A DNA stretch of 64,000 bases, taken from positions 74,501 through 138,500 of the forward strand of contig JAFEMH010001452.1 of NCBI GenBank assembly GCA_022495995.1, given 5' to 3'. The first letter of the stretch is position 1, and every line of letters starts with the position of its first letter. The notes beneath the pieces were generated by a model. That model ran no database searches. It was not told the origin of the DNA and worked only from the letters and a program-made list of their open reading frames with translations. The stretch is from Adenophora triphylla var. japonica. Taxonomy: Eukaryota; Streptophyta; Magnoliopsida; Asterales; Campanulaceae. Below are positions 1-10,441 of this stretch, in pieces. A program made the position numbers and the translations under genes.

Positions 1-293
1 GCGGTTAAGGAAGCATTCTATGAGGCTGAACCCTGCAAAGTGCACCTTCGGAGTGACAAGGGGAAAGGTACTTGGGTATATGGTCACAGAGCGAGGCATT
101 GAAGCCAACCCCCGAAATATCAAAGCCATTATGGACATGAGGCCACCCCGATCCCAGACAGAAGTCAAAAGCTTTGTGGGCAAGTTACAGTACATCAGCC
201 GTTTCGTCAATCAGCTAACAACCATGTGTGAGTCCATCTTCAAGCTTATGAAGAAGAATGCCGATACAGAATGGAATAAAGAATGCAAGGATG
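1..293 (+). pseudogene. Old Tat-type pol fragment (end of RT, start of RNase H)
   Basis: The frame starting at position 2 reads as the C-terminal part of a Ty3/gypsy reverse transcriptase and the connection to RNase H. It contains RLNPAKCTFGV, KVLGYMVTERGIE, QYISRFVNQL and FKLMKKNAD. It closely parallels the same region of Tat-1 (about 6530-6815) but differs at many residues, so it belongs to another, related Tat copy. The frame is cut at 293, where an LTR starts with TGTAAGTACC. The rest of this copy lies left of the window and, after the Tat-1 insertion, presumably to its right. It is a broken relic with no function of its own. I am sure of the family and less sure of the exact break (292 or 294). 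Confidence 0.85.
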
Positions 294-499
294 TGTAAGT
301 ACCCCAATCTGGATCACCCTCTTCTAAGCACCCGGGAAACACCGCAGACTCACTCAAATGCAGTCTCGAACACCTGGAACCCTCAAAAAACCCTCAAAGG
401 CCCAAAAAACCACCAACCAAACCAAGGGGGAGCCTTTCTGGGACAAACAAACACAAAAGGACTTTTTAGGAATTATGCAAAAATGGGAAAAGCATAGAT

Positions 500-650
500 G
501 GTCCGTACGGACCTCTTTGCATGCTAAAAGGTCCGTACGGACCTCTTTGCTACCAGACATCATAATTACGAAATCCTCTTAAAGTCCACATTATTCCCTC
601 AAATCTGGAAAAACTAAATTTTTAGTTTTGCATAAAGGTCCGTACGGACC
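500..650 (+). promoter_or_regulatory. Three GGTCCGTACGGACC palindromes in the Tat-1 U3
   Basis: Perfect 14-bp palindromes occur at 500-513, 530-543 and 637-650. Each is followed by TCTTTGC or TTCTTGC. They end 20 to 160 bp before the TATA box. Degenerate copies with the same spacing and flank recur inside the element at about 35655-35700. A transcription-factor or silencing-factor site is inferred from position and repetition. Confidence 0.7.
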
Positions 651-671
651 TTCTTGCAATTTTTCCCACAC

Positions 672-680
672 TATAAATAG
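672..680 (+). promoter_or_regulatory. TATA box of the Tat-1 LTR
   Basis: TATAAATAG follows TCCCACAC and precedes a C/T-rich stretch with many short CT repeats, a usual plant core promoter layout. Transcription would start about 30 bp downstream, near 705-710, which marks the U3/R border. Confidence 0.75.
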
Positions 681-1622
681 AGGGCTCCCCCTCCCTCATT
701 TCACACATCTCCCTCTTCTCCTCTCTCCCTAAGCCCTCTGGCTGCCCCTCTAAGTCCTTTCGAGGCAATCTCGGTCCCTTTCGATTCCTTCCAAGGCCTT
801 CCGAGCTCCCTCGCGGTGCTCTGAAGCCCTACCGAGCATCACGAGATGCTCCTGCGCTGCCCTGAGGCACTCTCGAGGTATTCTGAGGCCCCTCGTGGTA
901 CTCCGAAGCCTTTCCTAGTCTTTCCCAAGGCGTCCCGGCTCTTTCCTAGTCAAACCGGCAATTCTGACGCACGCCGGAACTCTGCCTGAACGCAACCGAC
1001 GATCTCGACGCACGCCGAACCTCTGCCTAAATCCTACCAACGATCCTTGCGATCCCAACGCACGCCGAAACTCTGCCCGAGTGCACACTTGACAAACCCG
1101 AGGCACTCCGAAGCTCTATCCGCAGACAACCGGCACATCCCGAAGCAATCCCGGTCCGTCTCGGAACACTATTCCCTCCTCAAACACTATTCCCCAGCGG
1201 AAGACAGACATGAACCAATATTGGTAAGGCTTCCTTCCATTACTATTTCAATACATTTCAATACGTAGTGTACAATGTAGACATCCGACACATCATGCAT
1301 TTTTTAAAGCACACACACACACAACATTTAAAGAAAGAAGGGGCACCAAAAGACTCATTTTTACGAGGCGACTCGGATGAGCTCTAATATTCTAATATTC
1401 TCTTTCCGAGGAGTAACCTGACCTCCGAACTCAAAAATCTCATCACACAAAAATAGTTTATTTTTAAACTGATGCCTTTTCTCAATGTTTTGGGCTTAAT
1501 CAAAACGGCGTGGCGACTCTACAAAGTAAACACACAGCGAGACACCTCCCTCCAACGCAAAAAAGCAAAATGCCAGATGCCGGGGTGTGATTGCGTGCCT
1601 CTCGGATCCGGGTAATTTCAGT

Positions 1623-1640
1623 TGGCGACTCTGCTGGGGA
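1623..1640 (+). other. Primer-binding site of Tat-1
   Basis: TGGCGACTCTGCTGGGGA lies two bases after the LTR. The same core (TGGCGACTCYGCTGGGGA) flanks the 5' LTRs of Tat-A and Tat-B. Sites of this type are usual for Tat/Ogre elements and are generally assigned to a tRNA-Arg primer; the tRNA identity comes from family knowledge, not from this window. Confidence 0.85.
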
Positions 1641-2949
1641 CGATTTTGTTTAAAAAAAAACTTTTAAACAAAACAAAAGATTTTTAAAAAAAAAACAATG
1701 ATGAGGGTCAAACTTTCATTTTACCCCTTTCTTTAACTGTTGTGTGTGTGTTCATGTGCTTTACTTTTTATTTTACAAAAAAAAAATACAAAAAAATGCA
1801 TCAATATACATCTGTGTACATACATTTAAAATTCTTCAAAAACATCTGTTTTACTTAGAAAAAGAATTTTAGAGATCGCACACTACTCGCACTGCTGCCT
1901 CGGTACACCGCACGCTACTCACACTGCTGCCTCGGTACATCGCACGCTACGCGCACTGCTGCCTCGGATACACTGCATACTACAACCCTTAACCTGGGGT
2001 GGTCTCAGTTGCAGTCCGTTTGGTCTTCCTAGGCCTCTTGGATGCGCACGGGATCATTCCAAACATCCCATCCTAGCCAGTGTCAACCATGCACGCTTGA
2101 GTCACACTCTGTCCAGACTCGGTTGGTTTTTACCCAGTCCGTGTCATACAGCCTGGATACATATCCCATGCCGGCCATTTTCTGAGTCGAAGCTTGGAAC
2201 TCAAGATCCCTTGGGCAAGCAAAGCGATGACATGTCATGCTAAAATCTTGACCTGATCATGATTTCTGAAGCTACACCCAGACGATGTTCCGTCCCGGAT
2301 ATACATCCATGCCTACATGACACTACGTCATCAAGCCTTTAATACATCAGCCATGACGATATGACCCAGCCAACGCCTAACGTCACAGATCCCTTGCGCA
2401 AGCAAGGTAAAGAGAGGTCATGCCGAACTCTTGACCAGATCTTGACTCAGGGGCCGGTTCGGCTCACTATTCACATGGCTAACGCATTAAAATGAACATG
2501 ACCGGTCCTTAGGTTCGATTTTTATTTTAGGCCTGTGGAAACCGCTTGCCCTATAGGACCCTCGCCCGGGGCTATCCACCCCGGGATGTCGAAATACTGG
2601 TGCAAAACGAGGGGCTTATAGCCGCACAGATGGTCTCCAATGACCCAGGATCTAGCATAGTTGCGAAAAAGAAGAGCAATCTTTTCCAACCTACCTAGGA
2701 TTCTGAGAAAACACTATTTTAAGAAACAACAAAAATATAAATAAAAAATAAATAAAAGCGGAAACTGCATGTCACGTGAGCTTTCCCCCCTTTTATCTCG
2801 AAAGGCCTTCCCATGTCTAAACCTTACCCGTCACCCCTCCAGTGAATCGAGAGTGATCGAGAGTACCCGAGAACTATTCTCCCAGTGTCAAAGCCGCAAG
2901 GTCCAACATCGTACCCAGCACAGCCACTAGGGCAGTCCGTCAACTCCCC
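1641..2949 (+). other. Untranslated leader of Tat-1
   Basis: No reading frame here looks real. An A-rich start is followed by three tandem units of about 33 bp at 1874-1975 (CGCACTGCTGCCTCGG core). A dispersed pair around GATCCCTTGNGCAAGCAA (about 2207 and 2389) contains a CTTGCGCAAG palindrome in its second copy. Long leaders with repeats are common in Tat elements and may carry packaging signals. Confidence 0.6.
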
Positions 2950-3216
2950 ATGGCCAGATTAGCGGATAACAACGAGGAAAACGGGCCCTTACCCCCGAGG
3001 AACTTCCCGACAATGGAAGAGGTGTGGCAAGCCATCATAGCCCTCGAAAAACGCCAAGGCGAACAACAAGCCTGGATCGAAAGTGCCATGCACCACTTCA
3101 GAACGTTAGCCATTCCCCAACCACTCGGGACTCCCAAAGACATGCCCGCTCTTACAACTCCTAACATCTCTTATTGTCTCCCAGAAGTCAATCTGTTGCC
3201 CTCGTATGAGCCATGA
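2950..3216 (+). pseudogene. Gag N-terminal remnant of Tat-1
   Basis: The frame opens with MARLADNNEENGPLPPRNF and a short helix-forming stretch (EEVWQAIIALEKRQGEQQAW) typical in position and character of the start of Tat Gag. It stops at a TGA after 88 codons; the frame resumes at 3244. I find no capsid-type gag core (the W/F-rich helical domain) and no CCHC knuckle downstream before the protease, so most of Gag appears deleted. The start codon was chosen as the first ATG after the leader. Identification is moderate because the short N-terminus is poorly conserved. Confidence 0.55.
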
Positions 3217-3243
3217 TGCTATGACATAAAGCCACAAGACCTC

Positions 3244-5181
3244 ATGGGGGAAGACGTGCCCGCTCAACATCCTGAGGTCCCTGTACCACCGCAGAACAAT
3301 GAACACATCTGGTGGGACGTCTGCGATTGCACCGCTTGTCTGGAAATGGAATTCCAAGATCAAATGAACGAGGATCGCCCTCGAAGAATGAAGAAACCCT
3401 CCTGTCAACAAAAACTGAAGAAGAGATACGAAGCCGGTGACTCTACAGTCGGAACCCTTGGAGAACCATCAGGAAAGTTTGACTACTACGTCATCTACTC
3501 CAATAAATCTCCTCAGCCTAGCTCTGCACAAGACCACGGGAACGCCTGCTCCATGATCAGCTGGGACAAGCTCCGCACCGCCACCAACGGCCCGAGGGAC
3601 CAGATACCCCAACCCCTGTCTTGGGAAGATCTCAAAGCCAATGTTGACGCCTCAACGAAAGCAATAACAGTGAACGAGCTAAAATGCGAAGCATGGCCCT
3701 ACGCCAACCAAGGCCCTCTCATTACAGAAATAGGAGACACAAGCAAAGCAGCAAAGCCAGAGGTGAACATACTGACACGTTCCGGTCAAATCCCGATGAA
3801 TCCTCCACGGGCAGACAAAAGGCCAGCCATGCCTGAGCCTCGAACTGAAAAGGGGCCCTACGCCAAAGAAGCCGAAACCCTTGACCCGAAGGCTGAAGAT
3901 CCTGTCTTAACTCAGCTCAAGCGTACTCAGGCTAACATCTCACTCTGGTCCTTACTCATTTCCTCTTACCCGCACAAACTCAAGCTGGAAGAAAGCCTGG
4001 CCCAGACCATGGTACCCATCACCGTGACACCAGATGAAGCGGTTCAGATGATAGGCAACGTTCATTATAGCAACATCATCACTTTCACGGAGCTCGACCT
4101 CCCGAAATTTGGGGCTGACCACAACGAGCCTCTCTACATAACAGTTAAACTTGATGAACGCCACCTCCCTAGGGTCTTGGTAGACGGGGGATCAGCCATG
4201 AACGTCCTCCCATCCAAAATGATGGATTTGCTAGGGATCAAGACAACTGATCTGAAACCCTCAACTCAGAAAATCAAAGCATACGACTCCACGTCTCGCT
4301 CAGTCTTGGGAATAGCCACCCTGAACCTGTGGTTCGGAAAGTAGATGGTCCCGACGGACTTCCAAGTCATCGACATCCCGATCACTTTCACTGCCATCTT
4401 GGGACGCCCTTGGCTATACCAGATCAATGGGGTGGCATCCACTCTCCACCAGTGCGTAAAGTTCGTCCAAGGAACAGACCTTACCATCATCTATGGTGAT
4501 AGCATAACCACTGAAGGGACCGACACAAACGGCATCCCGATCCTGGAGATCAAACACGACAATGATGGCATGATGCTGACAGGGTTCACAATCAAAAGCC
4601 CAAAAGCCCAGGTGTGCCACATAGACCTGCCTTTGACTTGGGACCAGATCCCTCCCACAATGAAGATGATGAAGCTCATGAACTACATCCCGGGGCTTGG
4701 CTTGGGAAAATGCCATCAAGGTACCCAACAAATCATCGAGATCAAGGAATAGAATACCCTCCATGGCTTGGGATACATACCTACTCCCGAAGACGCTGCG
4801 GAAAACAGAAGAGCTGCACGAAAACGCTCCGCTACTAGCAAAAGAGGCTTACACGCAATCTTCGATCTCCCCCCTTACAGCTTCGACATGACTAGGTACT
4901 TCACAAAGAAAACCGGCAGTTTGAACGAAGACACGAAAAAGGGAACAGAGCTGATCAACGCCAAACAAAACTGGCCGACAACCATGGACAAGCTCCAGCA
5001 GAACCTTGCAAGATTTAGAGGCCTCAAGCCAAATCCGGTCAGAAGAGCATTTCTTGACGCACCAACTCTGCCGGGACCCACGACCACCACTATTCACAAT
5101 GAATTCTGGTTCGGGAAAACCCACTCTTTGGCAGAAGAACTCGAAAAACTCTCTGTCAACATCCCTGCCACCAACAAGTAG
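3244..5181 (+). pseudogene. Gag-pol linker and aspartic protease of Tat-1
   Basis: Three in-frame or near-frame blocks (3244-4344, 4345-4752, 4768-5181) make up this region. The stretch VLTQLKRTQANISLWSLL is a conserved Tat motif just before the protease. The protease shows LVDGGSAMNVLP (the D-G-S/T active-site triad in modified form, DGG) and ILGRPWL, the usual second motif. A glycine-rich GLGLGKCHQG...GLGY motif follows, like the G-patch-type segment of Tat pol. Stops are TAG at about 4342 and 4750 and TAG at 5179. The enzyme would cut Gag-Pol in the virus-like particle, but this copy cannot be read through. Confidence 0.8.
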
Positions 5182-5205
5182 GACGAGTCTGCATTCGAAC
5201 TAGCA

Positions 5206-6686
5206 ATGCCCAAGACAAGAGCGGAAGACTCCGCAGACGATGTCTGGAATGAGCCACTGCTCCACCAGCTCTTCAGTGAAGAAATTGAGGTGCCAGAACT
5301 AATCGATTTTGTTTCTGATAACTCTATGGTAGCCATGATCGGGAACGGCAGCGCAAAGCCTTTCGACCCCCGCCTTCTATCAAGCTCAATGCCACTCAAT
5401 AACTAGGCCACCTTCTCCGGACCTACCGCCAGCAAAAGGGACATGATCGAACAACTTGGTCTAACCCCTCGCATCCTAGAGTCCAGTGTTAAAGCCCATC
5501 CTGAGTCCTTTATCTTTGAATTCAAGTCTCTCGAGTCATCTGATGGCCTCACGCCAGAAGATTACTACTCATTGCCAATAATGTATTCCCGTATGCTCTT
5601 AATGAATGCTTCGATCTTTCCGAGTATCCTCTCATTGCATCTTTAACAACTGATAAATTAACTAACACACAAACAGTTAATAACGATTCACTTGTTAAAG
5701 AAGCAGACATATTAAATGAACAATTCATTAAGCACATCTTTAAGCATGTTGTCAAACGAGAGAAAAACCGGGCCCAAGCTGCCGAGGAGGTTTTAACCAA
5801 AGTGAATTTGGGAACTGCTGAAGAGCCAAAAGAGATGCAAATCGGAAGTTTCTTCACCGGCACAGAGCAAAATGCATTGACTGCACTACTCAAAGAATTC
5901 ATGGACGTGTTCGCTTGGTCTTACCGAGACATGCCCTGATTAGATCCAAACATAGTAGAACATCGGATTCCTTTGAATCCCGAGGCTAAGCCCATCAAGC
6001 AAAAGCTACGCTGGATCAAGCTAGAATGGTCTTTACAAGTCAAGGAAGAGATCGAAAAGATGCTCTGCATCGGCTTCATAAGGGTGATCGAGTACCCAAC
6101 ATGGCTCTCCAACATAGTCACGATCACTAAGGCCAATGGAAAAGTGCACTGCTGCGTGGACTTCCGAGATCTCAACAAAGCAAGTCCCAAGGATGACTTT
6201 CCACTACCAAACATCGACATGTTGGTAGACACTATAGCCAATTTTGAGGTTAAGTCCTTCGTTGACGGGTTTTCCGGCTACAATCAAATCAAGATGGCCG
6301 AAGAAGATCAAGAAAAATTTGCCTTCATAACCCCCTGGGGAACCTACTGCTACACAGTGATGACGTTCGGACTAAAGAACGCTGGGGCTACCTACCAACG
6401 GGCAGCAACCGCCCTCTTCCACGACATGATCCACAAAGAGATCGAAGTGTACGTCGATGACATGATCATCCACTCAAAGGGATCAGATGGACAACATCTT
6501 ATGGACCTGAGAAAGTTCTTCAACCGCCTCTGTAAACACTCGATGAGGTTAAACCCCGCCAAATGTACATTTGGAGTTAGCCGAGGCAAAGTCTTAGGAT
6601 ACATGGTCACCGAGCGAGGCATCGAAGTTGATCCTCAAAAGATTAAGGCCATCATCGAAATGAGACCACCTCAAACTCAAATATAG
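5206..6686 (+). pseudogene. Reverse transcriptase of Tat-1
   Basis: The pre-RT part carries KEFMDVFAWSYRDMP, the standard Tat lead-in, partly frameshifted near 5640. The RT domain (about 5973-6660) shows CVDFRDLNKASPKDDFPLP, FVDGFSGYNQIKM, the catalytic YVDD (in EVYVDDMIIHSK, near 6450) and the thumb MRLNPAKCTFGV. The metal-binding aspartates are present. TGA at 5938, TAG at 5404 and TAG at 6684 interrupt the frame. The enzyme would copy element RNA into DNA; here it is inactive as a gene. The thumb matches the relic at 1-293. Confidence 0.92.
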
Positions 6687-7328
6687 GTGAAAAGCTTAAT
6701 GGGCCGCCTGCAGTATATCAGCCATTTCATCAATCAGTTGACCTCCATGTGCGAGCCGATCTTCAAACTAATGAAGAAAAATGCAGACATCGAATGGAAC
6801 TTAGAATGCCAAGATGCCTTTGAAGAAATAAAGGCGTACCTTGTGAGTCCTCCTATCCTCTATCCTCCCCACGAGGAGAAGCCACTGTTGCTATACCTAA
6901 TTGTGACCGACGCCGCAGTTGGAGCCATGCTCTGTCAAGAAAAGAAAGAGTCACGAGTCGAAAACGCCATCTATTTCGTCAGTCGAAAGTTTCAAGGCAG
7001 CGAACTCAACTACTCAGCCCTCGAGAAAACCTACGCAGCTCTAGTATGGGTCATCGGAAAATTACGACACTACATGCAGTTGCACACGGTGCACTTGGTT
7101 TTCAAAATGGACCCAGTCAAATACCTCTTCGACAAACCATCTCTGTCAATGAGGCTCGCCAAATGGTCTTTCTTCTTAGCGGAATTCGACATCAAGTACG
7201 TGAACCAAAAGTCAATCAAGGGACGGGTAATGGCCGAACAGCTGGTTGACTTCCACACCGACGAGGCTCAAGGTCCTGAACCACAATTTCCAGATGAAGG
7301 AATCTTCGCACTTGAAAGCGAAAACTGA
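6687..7328 (+). pseudogene. Ribonuclease H (first) of Tat-1
   Basis: This block continues RT after the TAG at 6684. It starts with the connection (RLQYISHFINQLTSMCEPIF) and gives a Ty3-type RNase H: TDAAVGAMLCQ with the first acidic residue, ELNYSALEKTYAALVW with the glutamate, and a degenerate KMDPVKYLF in place of the usual TDH motif. It would remove RNA from RNA/DNA hybrids during reverse transcription. TGA at 7326 separates it from the second RNase H. Confidence 0.88.
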
Positions 7329-7809
7329 TGGCAACTATTCTTCGATGGAGCGGCCAACAAAAGAGGAAACGACATCGGTATACTCTTGGTCGACCCCAAG
7401 GACGAGCACACTCCAATCGCCATAAAGCTAAATTTCGAGGTAACCAACAATGCTGCCGAATACATAGCCTGCGCCGCCGGGCTAGAGGTCGCACTCGAAA
7501 GGAACATCCAGGAACTCTAGGTCTACGGGGACTCAGCCCTGATCATCAATCAAGTTTCCAACAAGTGGAAAACAATAGACCCAGACTTACAAAAATACCA
7601 CGCCTGCATGGAAGACCTCATCACACAATTCAAAGAGGTCACCTTCCACTACTTGCCAAGAGACCAAAATCGGTTTGCAGATGCCTTAGCCACTTTGGCT
7701 TCACTTGTGGAAATCCCCGAGGGAAAGGCAATCAAGCCCTTCAAAGTCGGACAAAAGGAAATTCTTGCCTACTGCTGCGAGATCGAACCAGAGCCCAAGC
7801 CCATCAATG
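7329..7809 (+). pseudogene. Second, archaeal-type RNase H (aRNH) of Tat-1
   Basis: After the TGA at 7326 the sequence reads FFDGAANKRGNDIG, then NNAAEYIACAAGLEVAL, VYGDSALIINQV and RDQNRFADALATLASL. These supply the D-E-D-D set of an RNase HI-type active site. A second RNase H between the first one and integrase is the diagnostic feature of the Tat lineage. A TAG at 7518 splits the domain just before VYGD. Family assignment is firm; activity is lost. Confidence 0.88.
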
Positions 7810-9023
7810 AGCCATGGTACAACCAGATCTTCCAATACCTCAAGAACGGGGAAACCGCCTTCATGAACGAAGAAGGCCAATGCAAAGAAGGAGTCAAAGC
7901 CAAGAGCATCATGGCCCTAAAACACCTTGCCTCTCACTTTGTCGTCCTTGGAGACATGGTATACAAAAAATGCTACCAAGGACCGCACCTACGCTGCATC
8001 AGCCAGGAAAAAGCAAGTGAGCTCATGAACGAAGTCCACAACGGGGCTTGCGGGCCCCACATGAACGCCAGAGCCCTGATGCAAATCATTCTTCGGATGG
8101 GCTACTACTGGATCTCCATGGAGGCAGACTGCATTCACTTTGTCCGAAGCTGCAACAAGTGTCAATGATTCTCCAACCTCAATCATCTACCTCCCTACGA
8201 TCTCTACTGCATGACTACGCCATGGCCCTTCGCCACGTGGGGAATCGACGTCATAGGGAAAATCACTCCGCCAGGTAGTAACGGCCACGATTTCGTCTTG
8301 GTAGCCATCGACTACTTCACAAAATGGGTCGAAGCCAAGTCCTACAAGGTGCTCACCTCCAAGAAAGTCGCACATTTCCTCAAGGAAAACATCATCTGCC
8401 GATACGGCATCCCGAACGAGGTCATATCAGACAACGGCTCCCACTTTGAAGGAGAATGCGACAGACTGCTGGCCGAATTCAAGGTCACACGCCACAAGTC
8501 TTCTCCCTACCGGCCACAAACGAACGGCGCCGTAGAAGCAGCAAACAAGACCCTCGAACGGATCATCCGAAAAATGACCACCCGAGGACGTGATTGGCCC
8601 GAGAAGCTGCACTTTGCACTTTGGGGCTATCGAACATCAGTCAGAACAGACACGACAGAAACTCTATTCGTCCTGACATATGGGATGGAAGCAGTACTGC
8701 CCGTTGAATTAGAAATTCTCTCACTTCGAGTGCTGCTGGAAAAAGAAATCAACGAAGTCGAATGGCTCCGAAGCCGACACGACGAACTGGCTCTGCTATA
8801 TGAGCGACGACTAAAGGCCATGGAACACGTCCGAGCCTACCAAAGCAGAATGGCTAGAGCTTTCGACAAGAAAGTCAAGTCCCGAGACATCAGGGAAGGC
8901 GATCTGGTACTCAAAGAAAAGCCTCCCACTCGAACCAATCCACTGGGAAAATGGGAACCAACATGGATCGGCCCTTTCGTGGTTCAAAAGATATTCTACG
9001 GAGGTTCCATGAAGCTGATAGAC
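7810..9023 (+). pseudogene. Integrase of Tat-1, main part
   Basis: The zinc-binding HHCC domain lies at about 7980-8166 and ends in CNKCQ, with a TGA right after it. The catalytic core follows: GIDVIGKITPP with the first Asp, ISDNGSHFEGECDRLL with the second, and RPQTNGAVEAANKTLERI with the Glu. The C-terminal part (KPPTRTNPLGKWEPTWIGPFVV) matches the GPF/Y-type module. The frame is cut at 9023 by the SIRE LTR and resumes at 33265. It would insert element cDNA into the genome. Confidence 0.92.
9019..9023. other. Target-site duplication TAGAC, left copy (SIRE)
   Basis: TAGAC precedes the SIRE LTR here and follows its other LTR at 33260-33264. Removing SIRE and one copy restores the Tat-1 integrase frame. 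Confidence 0.95.
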
Positions 9024-9997
9024 TGAAATTGTCACGGCTTGAATCACAAGTGATATCCAAGGTGATAACAGCACCAACGATAGCACTTGGGATGGCACAC
9101 ACACACACACTTCGAAAATAAAACAATTTTGTAAAAGAGTTTGCAGCGGAATAAAAACACCAAAATTGTTTTTCTCAAGTTATATAAATATAACTTGAGA
9201 GTGCCTCTTAGGCAAGACTTTATAATCACTATGAATGAAGTTACAAAGCCGAAAGTTCCCTATAGCTATATCTATTTTAAGCTCTATGGAACAAGAGATA
9301 AAGAACGGAATCCAATCCTATCCTAGCCTTCACACACCTTGACACCAAGGTAATCAAGTGCGAAATTACAAGGGAGAAAGGATTAAAAAGAACCAAACAA
9401 AGAACTCTATCTCTAAGCTTTTCGAAGGTGTGAATGTGATGAAATAATTGGCATGTCTTCAAATAAACCTTCCAAGCTTATTTATAGTCTTCAATTACTT
9501 GAAGGCTACTCCAATAACAGCCTTGGGGCTGGTCTTGCACGTGGAGGAAGTATAGGGAGAGTGGGTTAATTTGTTTCCACAATTCTAGCTCCCACTTCCT
9601 ATTTTGTAGCAACTGAGTTGTTTAATCCTCAAGCCATGCTTCCACGTCTTGTACTCCTTTGCTTTATCATCCTTGTACTTCTTCTATAACTCAGCAACAA
9701 CCTTTGACAAAGTCTCCATAAGAGTTGTTGTTGTTTGCCAAAGTTACGAATTAATACATAAAATGTATTAATTTTTTTCTTCCAATTTCAACACGTGTCT
9801 AGCTCCTTCTTTGATGCTATTGCACCCTGAAATATAACCATAAACCATAGACTATACAGACCATATTAGCACGTTAGTCCATTAAATAACAAACAAGAAA
9901 TATACAACTATATAACTTTCAGTCCAGGAAATCATCTGCGATATCACCTGGACTTTTGGGAAATCATCTGCGATATCACCTGCAGATTACACTAACA
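9024..9997 (-). repeat. SIRE 3' LTR (left copy)
   Basis: On the + strand this reads TGAAATTGTCACGG...ACACTAACA. It matches 32292-33259 with few differences. It contains a (CA)n tract near 9098, a TATA box (TATAAATA on the minus strand, about 9479-9487), and near its right end two copies of ATCATCTGCGATATCACCTG (about 9933-9982). Confidence 0.95.
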
Positions 9998-10441
9998 ATC
10001 TCCCCCTTAGTTGGATATTTCTTTCCAAACTCAATGTCTTTCCGTCTGTAGGATTAGTCTATATACAAATGTACGCAGCATAGAACACAGAATAATATCG
10101 CCACAAAAAAAATTAACTCCCCCTTAATCAAGGAGCTAATCCTAAACAATGATTTATCATAATAAACTAATTTATTTCAAATTTAAAAAGTTTTCGAAAT
10201 AAACTAAGTAACCATTAAAAACCATAACCATTGTAGCAAATATCATCCAAAAACTAGCAAAAAAAACAACCTAGCAGATTAAGTTATTAACAAACAAACT
10301 AAAGTGTTTTAGCAAAAATAAACAAAATAAAAGTAAATTGTTTAAAGAACCACCACCATCACCAAAATAAAAACATTGTTTGTAGGACCACCACAAAAAC
10401 AGTCACCCATATGATAGTGGCAACATCAACCTTCAGGTTTG
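9998..10441 (-). other. SIRE polypurine tract and 3' untranslated region
   Basis: On the minus strand AACTAAGGGGGAGAT abuts the 3' LTR (plus 9998-10012), a standard copia polypurine tract that primes plus-strand DNA. The remainder up to 10441 is A-rich with no frame worth calling. Confidence 0.8.

Larger units (their letters stand above)
294..1620 (+). repeat. 5' LTR of Tat-1
   Basis: The LTR starts TGTAAGTACC and ends GGGTAATTTCA, directly followed by the primer-binding site. It is about 1.33 kb. The U3 part holds three GGTCCGTACGGACC palindromes and a TATA box. The middle is rich in CCGA/CCTCGAG-like short repeats, and U5 holds a (CA)n run near 1310 and a PBS-like core at 1507-1520. The start resembles that of Tat-A (TGTAAGTACCC). 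The matching 3' LTR is outside the window, so the ends rest on TG...CA and the adjacent PBS. Confidence 0.85.
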
